DNA of 64,000 nt from positions 62,001 to 126,000 of the forward strand of contig JAJYHT010000009.1 in NCBI GenBank assembly GCA_021784595.1. Direction: 5' to 3'. A program made the position numbers and the translations under genes. This document shows positions 35,782 to 44,761 of the stretch, piece after piece. Source of the DNA: Bacillota bacterium (GTDB taxonomy: Bacteria; Bacillota; Sulfobacillia; Sulfobacillales; Sulfobacillaceae). The notes under the pieces are model-generated. The model ran no database searches and had not been told where the DNA came from. It saw only the letters and a program-made list of their open reading frames with translations. Numbering within the stretch: the stretch's first letter is position 1; each line of letters starts with the position of its first letter.

Positions 35782-36537
35782 GTGATTAGTACTCACGAAC
35801 GAGCCCGATTGTCCGTTTTGCCGACCGTCAATATCGGCGATTTAGAAATATTGAATTGTACTCTTGAGGACGGGCTTGATTTGATTTCATGGATCATTGA
35901 ATTTGAATCGCCGGCGCAAGTGGTTTTCGTAAATACCCATGTGGTAAACAAGATTCATCGTACTGCCTTGTCCCCAATTCTTCGCGAGACCCTGAAATTC
36001 AATGATGGAATCGGAATGGAAATTGCAGCTCGCCTCAACGGGTGTCGATTTGCTCAAAACCTGAATGGAACCGATTTCTTGCCGCATCTGCTGCATCGGG
36101 CATGGTCCCAGCATTGGGGGGTATATGTCTATGGAGCACGCAAAACGGCTCTCGAGGCATTTATTCAAAAGGCATCGGCTCTTTTTCCTGGACTTGAACT
36201 GTCCGGCACAGACGGGTATAGCAATGTGCCGGTAGCTCATTTAATCGACGATATTCGGTCCAGCGGAGCTCACATACTTCTGGTGGCGTTAGGTGTGCCT
36301 GGCCAAGAACTGTGGTTGAACGCGCATTTGCAGCAGACCGGTTGCTTGGTGGGTATAGGGGTCGGTGCGTTTATTGATATGTACGGAGAAACAATACCGC
36401 GGGCGCCACGTATTTGGCGTTCGGCACGGTGCGAATGGCTGTGGCGGCTGATTCACGAACCGCGGCGGTTGTGGCGAAGATATTTGGTGGAAGGTCCCGG
36501 CTTTTTGTGGTGGACCCTGTCGAACCGAGGTGGTTAA
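35782..36537 (+). CDS. WecG/TagA/CpsF family glycosyltransferase
   Basis: The 251-residue protein has GT26 motifs: VVFVNTHVVNKIHRT, NDGIGMEIAARLNG, NGTDFLPHLLH, WGVYVYGARKTALEAF, VALGVPGQELWL, GVGAFIDMYGETIPRAPRIWR and EWLWRLIHEPRRLWRRY at the end. Members add N-acetylmannosaminuronic acid, N-acetylmannosamine or glucose to lipid-linked intermediates. It works on the inner membrane face in the second step of repeat-unit assembly. The GTG start follows AGGGGGGAAAAGGC. It is the first gene of the plus-strand transferase block, and the next gene starts directly at its stop codon. Confidence 0.87.
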   Translation: MISTHERARLSVLPTVNIGDLEILNCTLEDGLDLISWIIEFESPAQVVFVNTHVVNKIHRTALSPILRETLKFNDGIGMEIAARLNGCRFAQNLNGTDFLPHLLHRAWSQHWGVYVYGARKTALEAFIQKASALFPGLELSGTDGYSNVPVAHLIDDIRSSGAHILLVALGVPGQELWLNAHLQQTGCLVGIGVGAFIDMYGETIPRAPRIWRSARCEWLWRLIHEPRRLWRRYLVEGPGFLWWTLSNRGG

Positions 36538-37665
36538 GTGCGGGTTCTAATGGTCTGCCGACAGTTTTGGCCGTATCAGGGGGGGTTGGAATCTGCCTCA
36601 TTGTTAATGGCCAAAGGGCTTAGCCAAAAACGTCACCAAGTGGATGTTGTAACCTTGAATTGCCGCATACGTAATCCGCAGTCCTCTCCCCTACCGAGTG
36701 ACGACAGACTCGGGCCGATTCACATCCGCCGGGTGGCCTCCCTATCGCGCAATTACTGTTTACCGGTGTGGAAGCCTCCGCAGTCTCACTATGATGTGGT
36801 TCATCTCAATGGCATTGATGGATTTTTGGAACTGGTGCATTGGTTTAATACTCAATCCCGAATTCCGGTTGTGCTTCAAAGTCACGGATTGATATTTCAC
36901 ACCACGCGTTTGCTAAGGCTTAAAAATGCATATTGGCGTCATTTGTTCACCAAACGCGCCCAGTCCTTGACGGTGGTAGCTTCTAGCAAGAGTGACGCCA
37001 ATAAATTGGCCGAAGTGGGGGTGGCCAGCACGGTCATCCCAAATCCGGTAAGCCTGGTGGGATTTCCCGAAAACCCCGATCGGCCGATTGATTTGCTTTA
37101 CCTGGGCCGGATGGCAGAACATAAGGGCCTGCCGCAAGTCTTGGCGGTGTTTTTGAAAATGCAGGAAAAATGGCCGCATATCCAAATGGTCTTCGCCGGG
37201 GAAGATTGGGACGGGACCTTAAAAGCCTTGTTGCCTTTGCCCAAAGGCGTTACCTGGCTAGGACAGGTCACGGAGCAAAAAAAACGCTGGCTGTTGCAAA
37301 GCGCCAAAATTGCCTTATTTCCATCTCGGGCGGAAGGTTTTGGGATTACTGTGATTGAAGCGATGTCGGCCGGGTCGGTGGTAGTGGCCAATGATATTGA
37401 GGTCTACGGAGAAATTGTTGAGCACGAGGTCAATGGGTATTTGTCCTGTTATCAAGACATCAACCGCACGGCGAAACTGCTGGAATCCCTTTTAGAAAAA
37501 GATTCCAACCGATTGTTCTTTGTTAAAAAGCAAGGCTTTCAGACGGCACAACTTTACGATCCCGACCGCATTGCGAACCTTCTGCTCGGTGTCTATCACC
37601 ATGCACAAGAAAGCCACATGCGGAAATATCGTAGACAAGGGGGCATCAATGCAAAGGGCACTTGA
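36538..37665 (+). CDS. Glycosyltransferase family 4
   Basis: The 375-residue protein has GT-B/GT4 features: an N-terminal strand with QFWPYQGGLESASLLMAKGL, SHGLIFHTTRL, then the C-terminal UDP-sugar domain with LLYLGRMAEHKGLPQVL, PSRAEGFGITVIEAMSAGSVVVAND (the E-x7-E motif) and IVEHEVNGYL. It adds a sugar to the growing lipid-linked oligosaccharide. The GTG start directly follows the stop codon of the previous gene, so translation is coupled. The next gene starts 17 nt before its end. Confidence 0.87.
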   Translation: MRVLMVCRQFWPYQGGLESASLLMAKGLSQKRHQVDVVTLNCRIRNPQSSPLPSDDRLGPIHIRRVASLSRNYCLPVWKPPQSHYDVVHLNGIDGFLELVHWFNTQSRIPVVLQSHGLIFHTTRLLRLKNAYWRHLFTKRAQSLTVVASSKSDANKLAEVGVASTVIPNPVSLVGFPENPDRPIDLLYLGRMAEHKGLPQVLAVFLKMQEKWPHIQMVFAGEDWDGTLKALLPLPKGVTWLGQVTEQKKRWLLQSAKIALFPSRAEGFGITVIEAMSAGSVVVANDIEVYGEIVEHEVNGYLSCYQDINRTAKLLESLLEKDSNRLFFVKKQGFQTAQLYDPDRIANLLLGVYHHAQESHMRKYRRQGGINAKGT

Positions 37666-39160
37666 ACTCAGAAGCGCTAAACACTCGCGTCAGCGGCAAC
37701 ATCTGCGCGACCTGGGTCTGGTGTCAGGATACCTGGCGCTTGCGATAGTACTGGGAGCCGCCGTCACCCAAGGAATTATTTTTCCGGCGATGATTGTAGC
37801 TGTGTTGGCAGTGATAATTATTTGGAAATTATCCGAACCCCAAGCTGTCATTATATTGATTTTGGGGGTCATCTTTATTGACCGGTCCCCAATTGTGATA
37901 CATCAATCATACGTGCGGTTGTATCAGATTTTTTCTATCCCAATTGTCGCGCGCTGGATGGGGTTGCGTCTGCTACACGGAGAGAAAATTCGGTTTCCCA
38001 AAGGAGCCATTTGGGCCGGGTTGTGGGTTGCCTCGTTTGTGATGGCTTACCCGATATTAGTCAGTCGAACCGAATTTTTTGTGGAGTTTCTAGGGATGGC
38101 CTACCTGTTGTTTCTGCAAATTGTTGTGTGCGATGTCATAATCCGTTATGACTGCTGGTCCTCGTCCTTATGGGCTATTACTATTTCGGGCCTGATTGTC
38201 GTGGTCTCGGGTCTTCTTCAGTATCCTTTGCTCATTACTCACATTCTTCATACCGTAACCTACGGAGGATTTGTCAGGCCATTTGGCCTGATGCGGGAGC
38301 CGGACTGGTACGGAGTGGCCTGCGGTATAACGATGCTGTTGGTGATTCATCACAGGAAGCGCTTTCGCAGCGCCTGGTACAAAATGTTTGTGTTTGGATG
38401 CCTATTTGGTGTTTTAGCGAGTTTGGCCCGAGCTTCCTGGCTATCGTTGGGGATTTCTTTGATAGTTCTAGCGGCTATGACCGGACCAGACCAACAAGTC
38501 GCCAGGAATTACATCAAATACGGACTAGGGGCGGTCTTGGGAATGGGCGTGCTGCTGACGGCCATTGATCTGCACCTGGTGGTCGAGGTCATTGCGCGAT
38601 TTAGTCCGGTTTCCATTGGTGTTGCCAATCAATCTCATGTGTTGGCGTTAGAAGCATGGGACAGTCGATTGGCGTCCATTCGTTTGATGATGTTTTTGAT
38701 TCACTTGCATCCCTGGATTGGCAACGGAGCCGGGATAATGGGAAAGTTGAGCAATTTGCCCTCCATTCAATCCATTTTTGCCTACGGGGGCCAGTTAAAT
38801 ACTGGTCGAGCGACAACAAACGTGATATTGGCACAGTTGGCCTCGGTAGGTATTATAGGAACCGTGCCTTTTGTGATTTGGCTCGGAAACGCCTTGGTTT
38901 ACGGTCTTAAGAAATCGCAAGGGAGCCCCATTATCGGAGTCATTTTGATTTTGTGTTTGGTTGACTTTCAGTTTAACAGCGGGACGGGTTATGGATTCTT
39001 TTGGATCTTCATGGGCATGGCGGGAGTTCGAATGAGTCCGAGTATGTCTCGGGTGCTGGTGCCGAGCCCGTCGCCTTTGCCATTGCGGGAGGACCATTTG
39101 AGCCTGTCACACTCCTATCCAGAACTAATCGCGGAATCTCGTCAAATTCTTGGCAAATAA
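37649..39160 (+). CDS. O-antigen ligase / Wzy-like polymerase membrane protein
   Basis: The 503-residue protein has about eleven membrane helices and a large external loop with HLHPWIGNGAGIMGK, the short block typical of the Wzy_C/O-antigen ligase superfamily. It polymerises repeat units outside the membrane, or ligates them. The ATG at 37649 has AAGGGGGCATC upstream; longer in-frame starts fall inside the previous gene and are rejected. Overlap with the upstream GT4 is 17 nt. In context a Wzy-type polymerase is more likely than a ligase. Confidence 0.8.
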   Translation: MQRALELRSAKHSRQRQHLRDLGLVSGYLALAIVLGAAVTQGIIFPAMIVAVLAVIIIWKLSEPQAVIILILGVIFIDRSPIVIHQSYVRLYQIFSIPIVARWMGLRLLHGEKIRFPKGAIWAGLWVASFVMAYPILVSRTEFFVEFLGMAYLLFLQIVVCDVIIRYDCWSSSLWAITISGLIVVVSGLLQYPLLITHILHTVTYGGFVRPFGLMREPDWYGVACGITMLLVIHHRKRFRSAWYKMFVFGCLFGVLASLARASWLSLGISLIVLAAMTGPDQQVARNYIKYGLGAVLGMGVLLTAIDLHLVVEVIARFSPVSIGVANQSHVLALEAWDSRLASIRLMMFLIHLHPWIGNGAGIMGKLSNLPSIQSIFAYGGQLNTGRATTNVILAQLASVGIIGTVPFVIWLGNALVYGLKKSQGSPIIGVILILCLVDFQFNSGTGYGFFWIFMGMAGVRMSPSMSRVLVPSPSPLPLREDHLSLSHSYPELIAESRQILGK

Positions 39161-39516
39161 GTAGAGAGGTCTACGGGCATGGGGTTGCGCGGGCGATTCA
39201 CCTTGTTCCAATCCGAATCGCCCCTTTGGGCTGTCATTCTTTAAGTACAAGCACGTGGTGGGACTTTAGCATCTCAGGTCAGGGCAGGATTGGATTGCAA
39301 ATTAACATACAAATAAAGGAAAAAAGGAAAACAATAACAGAAGATGGGGCATATGCTGAGCTTAGGGGTAAAGGATTTTTGGAAACGCGTCCATCATCCC
39401 CCTCGGGCTTTACAGAGACGGTCGACAGGCCCTTTGACCACGGCTTCTGGCAACTCCCGAATATGAGGAGGATTTTTGAGTCACGACCCTATGTATGTCA
39501 CAGGAGGAAGATATCG
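39161..39516. other. Gap with a 9-bp hairpin after the Wzy-like gene
   Basis: About 355 nt without a supported gene. GGGCGATTC (39191-39199) and GAATCGCCC (39215-39223) form a perfect stem 31 nt after the Wzy stop codon, without a clear T-tract. A 37-residue frame at 39353-39466 (MLSLGVKDFWKRV...) is basic but has only a weak ribosome-binding site and is left uncalled. CAGGAGGAAGATATCG at the end is the ribosome-binding site for the beta-helix gene. Confidence 0.45.
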
Positions 39517-40590
39517 ATGGAAAACGACGAGTTTAGCACCTTACGGTCGCATCTTAGTTCTGTGCATGGTGCGATATCTTGGCTTTTAGAGGAGCTGTCA
39601 AGACTCCCAGAGGCCAAGAGTACATCTGAAGCAACATCTGGGAGCATCGAGCTCTCGGACTTGGTGGTGACTCCCCAACAATATGGCGCTGTGGCAAATA
39701 GCGCAGGAGACGCTACAAAAGCATTTGCGCAAGCTATCGCAGAGGCGGCGCTGACTGGAGTGTTGATGTTCATTCCAGCTGGGACCTATCTTATTAAGGA
39801 GACGCTATCGTTGCCTTGGAACATTCGAATGGTGGGCGCGGGCATGTACCGCACAACCTTGGAGTGGGCCGGCAATGCGGGAGGCGTTGTGCTTAGTACA
39901 CAACGTCTGTCACCGACTTTGATTACCGACAACACCAATTTTGTCGGACATCTTGAAGGATTTGCTATTGTCTATCCTCCCCGTTTATTAACATCCAACG
40001 CCACCGCTCTATATGTCGCCATGCCCTCTGGAACCATTCAGAACATCGCCGTCTTTGCCGGACAAGGGGAGCCTATTCCTCAAACACAGGGTGTGGTTTT
40101 GGATGGCACAGCCAATATGCTGCCCTTTCGAGCTACGCTGAATGTTCAGGGGGGATTTGAGTCAGGAATTGTCTTGCAATGCAACCATGTCGTGTTGGAG
40201 GCATCAACCACCGCCTATACCCAAGATGGCATTGTCATCCGTGCCGACTCGCTGTCGGACGGTTCTGGTCCGCCCTATAACGTCAATATCCTGGGCAGTC
40301 ATGGTTTTCGCAACAAGCGAAGCTTCATCAGGGCAGTCGCCTTGCATAGCGCTCAAGTCTTTGGGGGATTTAACGAAAGCTTCTCAGCGGCGTCGTTGTA
40401 TGTTGATGCAAGCTGTAGCGGATTCATCAGCGTCAACAGCGTGTCTACCGTGGGAGGAGCTCGCATGACGACTTATAGCCCTGACACGCGGATCTTCTTT
40501 CGCGATCCTCAAGACTTTACTTCGGGGACATTCATCGGCTCCGCTGACGGGTCACCTGTCAAAATTCCCGAAGGCACCTGGATCAACTAA
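39517..40590 (+). CDS. Parallel beta-helix protein, pectate-lyase-superfamily-like
   Basis: The 357-residue protein has a short helical N-terminus (residues 1-40), then QYGAVANSAGDATKAFAQAIAEAA...GVLMFIPAGTYLI, the entry motif of pectate-lyase-3/GH28-like beta-helices, followed by repeated beta strands (LEGFAIVYPP, GVVLDGTANM, GIVLQCNHVVLEAST, DGIVIRADSLS). Such proteins include epimerases, lyases, depolymerases and phage-like tailspikes. The usual GDGxTDDT consensus is degenerate (NSAGDATKAF). No signal peptide is seen, which is odd for a surface enzyme. It may modify the polysaccharide or be a cytoplasmic or unusually exported enzyme. A strong AGGAGG site fixes the start. Confidence 0.7.
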   Translation: MENDEFSTLRSHLSSVHGAISWLLEELSRLPEAKSTSEATSGSIELSDLVVTPQQYGAVANSAGDATKAFAQAIAEAALTGVLMFIPAGTYLIKETLSLPWNIRMVGAGMYRTTLEWAGNAGGVVLSTQRLSPTLITDNTNFVGHLEGFAIVYPPRLLTSNATALYVAMPSGTIQNIAVFAGQGEPIPQTQGVVLDGTANMLPFRATLNVQGGFESGIVLQCNHVVLEASTTAYTQDGIVIRADSLSDGSGPPYNVNILGSHGFRNKRSFIRAVALHSAQVFGGFNESFSAASLYVDASCSGFISVNSVSTVGGARMTTYSPDTRIFFRDPQDFTSGTFIGSADGSPVKIPEGTWIN

Positions 40591-40897
40591 CCAGAGATAG
40601 CCCTAGTGGACCATCTAAGAACGCACTCTATGCTGAACCGGGAAATGAGACTTATGGGCAACCAGGTTGAAAGCCCACGCCCAAATTCTTTCCCGGTCTA
40701 TGGTGTCAAAAACCAGCGCTCAATGAGTTATGCGCTAGATGGGGCTTTCCTAGTTGGCGATGGGTCTTTGCAATTTTAGAATCTTGATGTTCAATATGCC
40801 ACGAACCGCCGGAATCACCCATCTGGGAGTATGGCCGAAATATTGTCTGCGTGAAACAATAGAAGTTAGAGTAAGGGCTCCGGGGGTGGTAAACTTT
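40591..40897. other. Structured intergenic region
   Basis: ACCGGGAAA (40637-40645) and TTTCCCGGT (40689-40697) pair perfectly across 43 nt. Inside lies a TGGGC...GCCCA pairing, so the RNA could fold as a stem with an inner hairpin. No gene is supported before the GT2 start. GGGGGTGGTAAAC is the ribosome-binding site for the GT2 gene. Confidence 0.4.
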
Positions 40898-41818
40898 ATG
40901 GAATTGGTTTCGGTCATAATTCCAGCTTACAATGCCGAGCTTTATGTCGGAAACGCAATCGAATCGGTTTTAGCACAGACGTATCACCACCTAGAGATTA
41001 TTGTGGTAGATGACGGGTCTACCGATGATACCTGGGAATCGATTCGTGCCATCCATGACTCACGCATTCAAATGACCAAGAATGAGGGAAATCACGGCCC
41101 TGCCGCAGCGCGAAACTGTGGAATGAAGGCATGCCACGGTGATTGGGTGGCCTTTTTAGACTCGGATGACTGGTGGCATCCAATGCGGATTGAAAAACTG
41201 TTGGCATTAGCTTACAGAACATCTGCACACTTAGTTGCCGATGATTTATGGCTGATAGAAAACGGAAGAGAAAGGCCCTGGACGACGTATTTGAAGGATG
41301 CTGGCGTGGCGTGGCGCGACACGCATCTGCTGACTTGCCATGAGTTGGCAAGCAATGACTTAGGTATGTTAAAACCTATCGTGCAAAGACTATTTTTGAT
41401 ACAAAATGAAATCCAATATCTTGAATCAATGCGGCATGAGGATTTTATATTTCTATTAGACTGCTTGCAGAAAAACCCGCTCATGGTGGTTACTCCCGAA
41501 CCCCTCTACTTTTATCGAAATAGGAGAGGATCCCTTTCAGCGTCAGTAGCGACGACGGGGGCAAAATGGTTGGAAACTGTAGAATACTTGGAAAAACGCT
41601 ATAGTCTTCGGGAGGATCTCGCCGATATTATCCGATATTATCGAAAACTGGCCGAACAAGCCCTGTTTGTCGGTCAGGTTCGCAGTCACATAGAACAGAG
41701 GCAGTGGACAGGAGTCACCAATGCTTTTTTCAGCCAGCGGGAGATGTGGCCGCTATTTGGGAATTGGCTCATACGGGCTGCCAAGAGGAAAATTCAAAAA
41801 ACGAGAGCATCCATCTGA
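40898..41818 (+). CDS. Glycosyltransferase family 2
   Basis: The 306-residue protein has a GT-A fold: VSVIIPAYNAELYVGNAIESVLAQTYHHLEIIVVDDGSTDDT at the start, AARNCGMKAC and the DxD metal motif in LDSDDWWHP near residue 89. The later HEDFIFLLDCL segment is typical of capsule GT2 enzymes. It transfers one sugar from a nucleotide donor to a lipid-linked acceptor in the cytoplasm. The ATG at 40898 is chosen for the GGGGGTGG site; in-frame codons upstream have no support. A decayed relative lies 2.4 kb downstream. Confidence 0.88.
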   Translation: MELVSVIIPAYNAELYVGNAIESVLAQTYHHLEIIVVDDGSTDDTWESIRAIHDSRIQMTKNEGNHGPAAARNCGMKACHGDWVAFLDSDDWWHPMRIEKLLALAYRTSAHLVADDLWLIENGRERPWTTYLKDAGVAWRDTHLLTCHELASNDLGMLKPIVQRLFLIQNEIQYLESMRHEDFIFLLDCLQKNPLMVVTPEPLYFYRNRRGSLSASVATTGAKWLETVEYLEKRYSLREDLADIIRYYRKLAEQALFVGQVRSHIEQRQWTGVTNAFFSQREMWPLFGNWLIRAAKRKIQKTRASI

Positions 41819-42065
41819 GGTATTAAGGTGACCGACTCTTCATCAAACGACACTTTGATTACAAAGACTCAAGGAACAACCGAAAATTTCTCATCCACCC
41901 GTGCACCCGGGTCAAAACCCGGATAGGCCACGGCGAAAATTAGAAGATTCTTCGGTTTTTTGGAATGCATGTCCTGATTGCACCCCATCAATTCACGGAT
42001 TTCACCCTGGAAGGCGATATCGAACGACAAAAAATTCCACTAAAGTGCAAGAAGACAGACTAGCA

Positions 42066-43217
42066 ATGGAGGCGGGATTTTTGCCGAACCATGTCCTCAT
42101 TTTAGACCCAATGCCTTTGCATGGAGGCGAAGAGCAGCATATTGTGATGCTGACTGAGGAACTTTCTTTGTTAGGGTTCAAGGTGTCGCTGGCGGTGTCA
42201 AATAGTAGCCCGTGGATTGGAGAACTGCGAGAAAAGGGGTGTGAGGTGATAGTGTGCGATATGAGTCGCAGGCTATCACCGTCCACGCTTTTTCACTTGA
42301 GGGCATGGGTTAAACAAGCAGACATTGATTTAATTCATAGTCATGGTGGTCGTGGGGGGCTCTATGGCCGCATTTTAGGATACCTAACTGGTCGCCCAGT
42401 GGTTCACACCTGGCATCTTACCCCCCAAGACTGGGCCGGAAGCCGTCCCATAAAGAGACAGCTCTACTATTGGGGAGAATTTGCCTTAAGCAAATTGACC
42501 GACCATTACATAGCGGTGTCTACGGAAATTGAATCGAATTTAATTCAAACCTATGGAATCCTACCAACCCACGTGACGCGCATTGTAAATAGGATCAAAA
42601 AGCCAGCGGCTGTTATCATCAAACGGCCAATTTCATCTCGCAAGCAGATTGTATGCATAGGTCGGCTTTCACCTCAGAAGGGATTTCACGTGCTTCTTGA
42701 AAGTCTAGGAAAACTTCAACAGCAAGAGATATCATTTAGCGTAAAAATCTTGGGCGATGGACCAGAACAAGAAATCTTGGTCCGATTAGCCAAAACGCTC
42801 AACCTTTTGGACAACGTGGAATTTATGGGGTACCAGGCCGAGCCGCATCGAATCCTCGATGACGCCGATTTGTTTGTATTGCCATCATTATGGGAAGGGA
42901 CGCCACTAGTGCTTCTTGAAGCCATGGCACACAGGCTGCCGATTGTGGCCACGGCAGTAGGCGGCAATCGGGAGTTGCTTACCAATTACGGTCCAAAACT
43001 GCTGGTCAGGCCGGCTGATAGTGTTGCGCTGGCTCAGGCGATTGAATGCGGTCTCAAGCTTACTTGGGCATCAGATGAAGACATGTTGGCGGTATCGCAT
43101 TTTTTTGACGCACAGGCAATGGCAAGGGAGACTGCTGAGGTTTATCAACAAGTTTTGGGCCAGAGCATGGCGCGCTCATCTTCTATATGCAATGTGGACC
43201 ATCCTTTGTCATATTAG
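42066..43217 (+). CDS. Glycosyltransferase family 4
   Basis: The 383-residue protein has GT4 motifs: ILDPMPLHGGEEQHIVMLTEEL at the N-terminus, DLIHSHGGRGGLYGRIL, then IVCIGRLSPQKGFHVLLESL, LGDGPEQEIL, DLFVLPSLWEGTPLVLLEAMAHRLPIVATAVGGNREL with the E-x7-E-type motif. It probably acts on a lipid-linked intermediate of the exopolysaccharide. The ATG at 42066 is the most reasonable start although its ribosome-binding site is weak; the frame is open to 41901. A gap of about 250 nt separates it from the GT2 gene. Confidence 0.86.
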   Translation: MEAGFLPNHVLILDPMPLHGGEEQHIVMLTEELSLLGFKVSLAVSNSSPWIGELREKGCEVIVCDMSRRLSPSTLFHLRAWVKQADIDLIHSHGGRGGLYGRILGYLTGRPVVHTWHLTPQDWAGSRPIKRQLYYWGEFALSKLTDHYIAVSTEIESNLIQTYGILPTHVTRIVNRIKKPAAVIIKRPISSRKQIVCIGRLSPQKGFHVLLESLGKLQQQEISFSVKILGDGPEQEILVRLAKTLNLLDNVEFMGYQAEPHRILDDADLFVLPSLWEGTPLVLLEAMAHRLPIVATAVGGNRELLTNYGPKLLVRPADSVALAQAIECGLKLTWASDEDMLAVSHFFDAQAMARETAEVYQQVLGQSMARSSSICNVDHPLSY

Positions 43218-43811
43218 AAATTGCGGGGGTTGGTGAAAGATCGTGACACCAGAGTGGATGCAAAAGACCGATGAATCTACGCTAGGATATACAAATGGAT
43301 ATATTGCAGGAGTCAAACGTCATCATTTCTATATATAACGTCGAAGTTTACATTGCCACGGCTATTGGGTTGGTTACTGAGCAAACTTACCGTTCTACTG
43401 GACTTATCCAAATCTGTTCATTGCCGATTCCATTTTGCATCCCCTTCCTGCGTCATCATGTCACGGATTGCTAAGGTTGATGCCGGCCATCCACCGTAGG
43501 CCATTTCCCAGACGGGCACTGAGCAGTTTCGTGAATGCGGCGATCAATTTACAACACGTGGCCGAGAGCTCGATGACCGGCTGCCCATCCGTTGCCGTGT
43601 AAATCCTAGACGCGGGTGTTTTCCTCCATGAATCATTAGTGTAGGAAATTATAGCAAGGTCTTAGCTCTCTCTTCGGTTGGGGAATCCGCTGAATCTAAG
43701 GGTGAACCGATACTGTCATCCCATGTGGGTGATAGTCATGGTTTCGGGCACGTTGTACGCTGTTTTTGTGGCTGTATGTCAGGCGAGTGGCCACAAGAAC
43801 GGGGGATCGCT
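43218..43811. other. Decayed region between two transferase blocks
   Basis: About 590 nt without an intact gene. It contains a GT2 N-terminal fragment (43295-43474) and, further on, a minus-strand frame at about 43461-43610 encoding IELSATCCKLIAAFTKLL that ends at a TGA and starts nowhere convincing. The latter could be a gene remnant, but no family is recognised. Confidence 0.5.
43295..43474 (+). pseudogene. Remnant of a family 2 glycosyltransferase gene
   Basis: A 59-codon frame begins with NVIISIYNVEVYIATAIGLVT followed by EQTYRS. This matches the first strand and helix of GT2 enzymes; the intact neighbour at 40898 has SVIIPAYNAELYVGNAIESV there. The frame then departs from the family where VVDDGS should follow, and stops. 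It is only about 40 residues of a normal 300, so this is a truncated, non-functional copy. Confidence 0.65.
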
Positions 43812-44333
43812 GTGAAAATTCTCATGGTCTCTTCAAACGGGGGGCATTTTTGGCAACTGAAGATGGCCCATACATGTTTTTCACAAGACGAAGTAAGGAT
43901 GGTTTCGTTTCCGACGCCTGACGTGAAAACATGGGTAGCAACCCATCGGATTCCAACATATTGGGGGTATTACCCCACCAATCGAAGCATAGTCAACCTG
44001 ATAAGAAATGCGTGGCTGGCGCGTCGGATTTTGCAAGAGTACCATCCCGATCTCGTGGTGACCACGGGGGCTGGGGTAGGCGTACCCTTTATCATCCTGG
44101 GGAAGTTGCTGTTACACTGTCACACCATGTTTATTGAGGTATTTGATCGAGTGGCGTCTCCGACCCTCACGGGCCGAATGGTTTACCGGTTTGCTGACAC
44201 GGTGGTATTGCAGTGGGAAAGCCAAAAGCAATTTTATCCTAAAGGGATTGTGGTAGGAGGATTATTATGGTCTTCATTGCAAGTGGCACCCACCGGCAAT
44301 CTTTCAACCGGGCGATCCATTGGATTCAAATAG
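43812..44333 (+). CDS. Alg14/PssD-type glycosyltransferase subunit
   Basis: The 173-residue protein starts with VKILMVSSNGGHFWQL, the Alg14/PssD N-terminal GGH motif, and has PDLVVTTGAGVGVPFIILGKLL with the conserved TTGAG block and a short hydrophobic stretch. Members anchor an Alg13/PssE catalytic partner at the membrane to transfer GlcNAc, GlcA or Gal to a lipid-linked sugar. A GTG start follows GGGGGATC. The partner gene overlaps its 3' end by 67 nt. Confidence 0.85.
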   Translation: MKILMVSSNGGHFWQLKMAHTCFSQDEVRMVSFPTPDVKTWVATHRIPTYWGYYPTNRSIVNLIRNAWLARRILQEYHPDLVVTTGAGVGVPFIILGKLLLHCHTMFIEVFDRVASPTLTGRMVYRFADTVVLQWESQKQFYPKGIVVGGLLWSSLQVAPTGNLSTGRSIGFK

Positions 44334-44761
44334 CCGAACAAGAGCATTTAGTTTGCGGGCCGATTGTAGTGCAAACCGCGCGGGTGGGGTCTGAGGGGGG
44401 CGTCGTTTGGAAAGACATCCTCCCGGAATTGGAATTCATCCATCTGATTCGGAAAGCCGACGTGCTTATTACGCATGGTGGTCCTGCAACGATTGTCACG
44501 GCGTTGTCAGAGGGCCGGGTGCCTATCATCATTCCGCGGGAAAGACAGTATCGTGAGCATGTGGATGACCACCAAGTCCAGTTTGCGAAGGTATTAGCCT
44601 CGATTGGTCTTCCTGTCGCCCGCACACTTCCGGCGCTCCGCGCGCTGCTAAATGACGATAGGAATAATAATTTAAACGCCGATGCCATCTTGCGTAAGGT
44701 TTCCACGGGATTTGAAAATCTCTCGCTACTGTTCACCGACCTGCGACACCAAATCCGGTGA
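44267..44761 (+). CDS. Alg13/PssE-type glycosyltransferase subunit
   Basis: The 164-residue protein has the C-terminal half of a GT-B transferase in GT28/Alg13 form: an initial MVFIASGTHRQSFNRAIHWI, DVLITHGGPATIVTALSEGR with the UDP-binding HGG, and PIIIPRERQYREHVDDHQVQFAK with the characteristic Pro/Arg and H-x-x-x-HQ residues. The catalytic subunit pairs with the upstream Alg14-like protein. AGGAGGATTATT directly before the ATG supports strong, partly independent translation within the overlap. Confidence 0.87.
   Translation: MVFIASGTHRQSFNRAIHWIQIAEQEHLVCGPIVVQTARVGSEGGVVWKDILPELEFIHLIRKADVLITHGGPATIVTALSEGRVPIIIPRERQYREHVDDHQVQFAKVLASIGLPVARTLPALRALLNDDRNNNLNADAILRKVSTGFENLSLLFTDLRHQIR

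Noticed and set aside
39353-39466. 37-codon basic frame before the beta-helix gene
   Set aside because: Weak ribosome-binding site, no homologue known to me, and a length compatible with chance.
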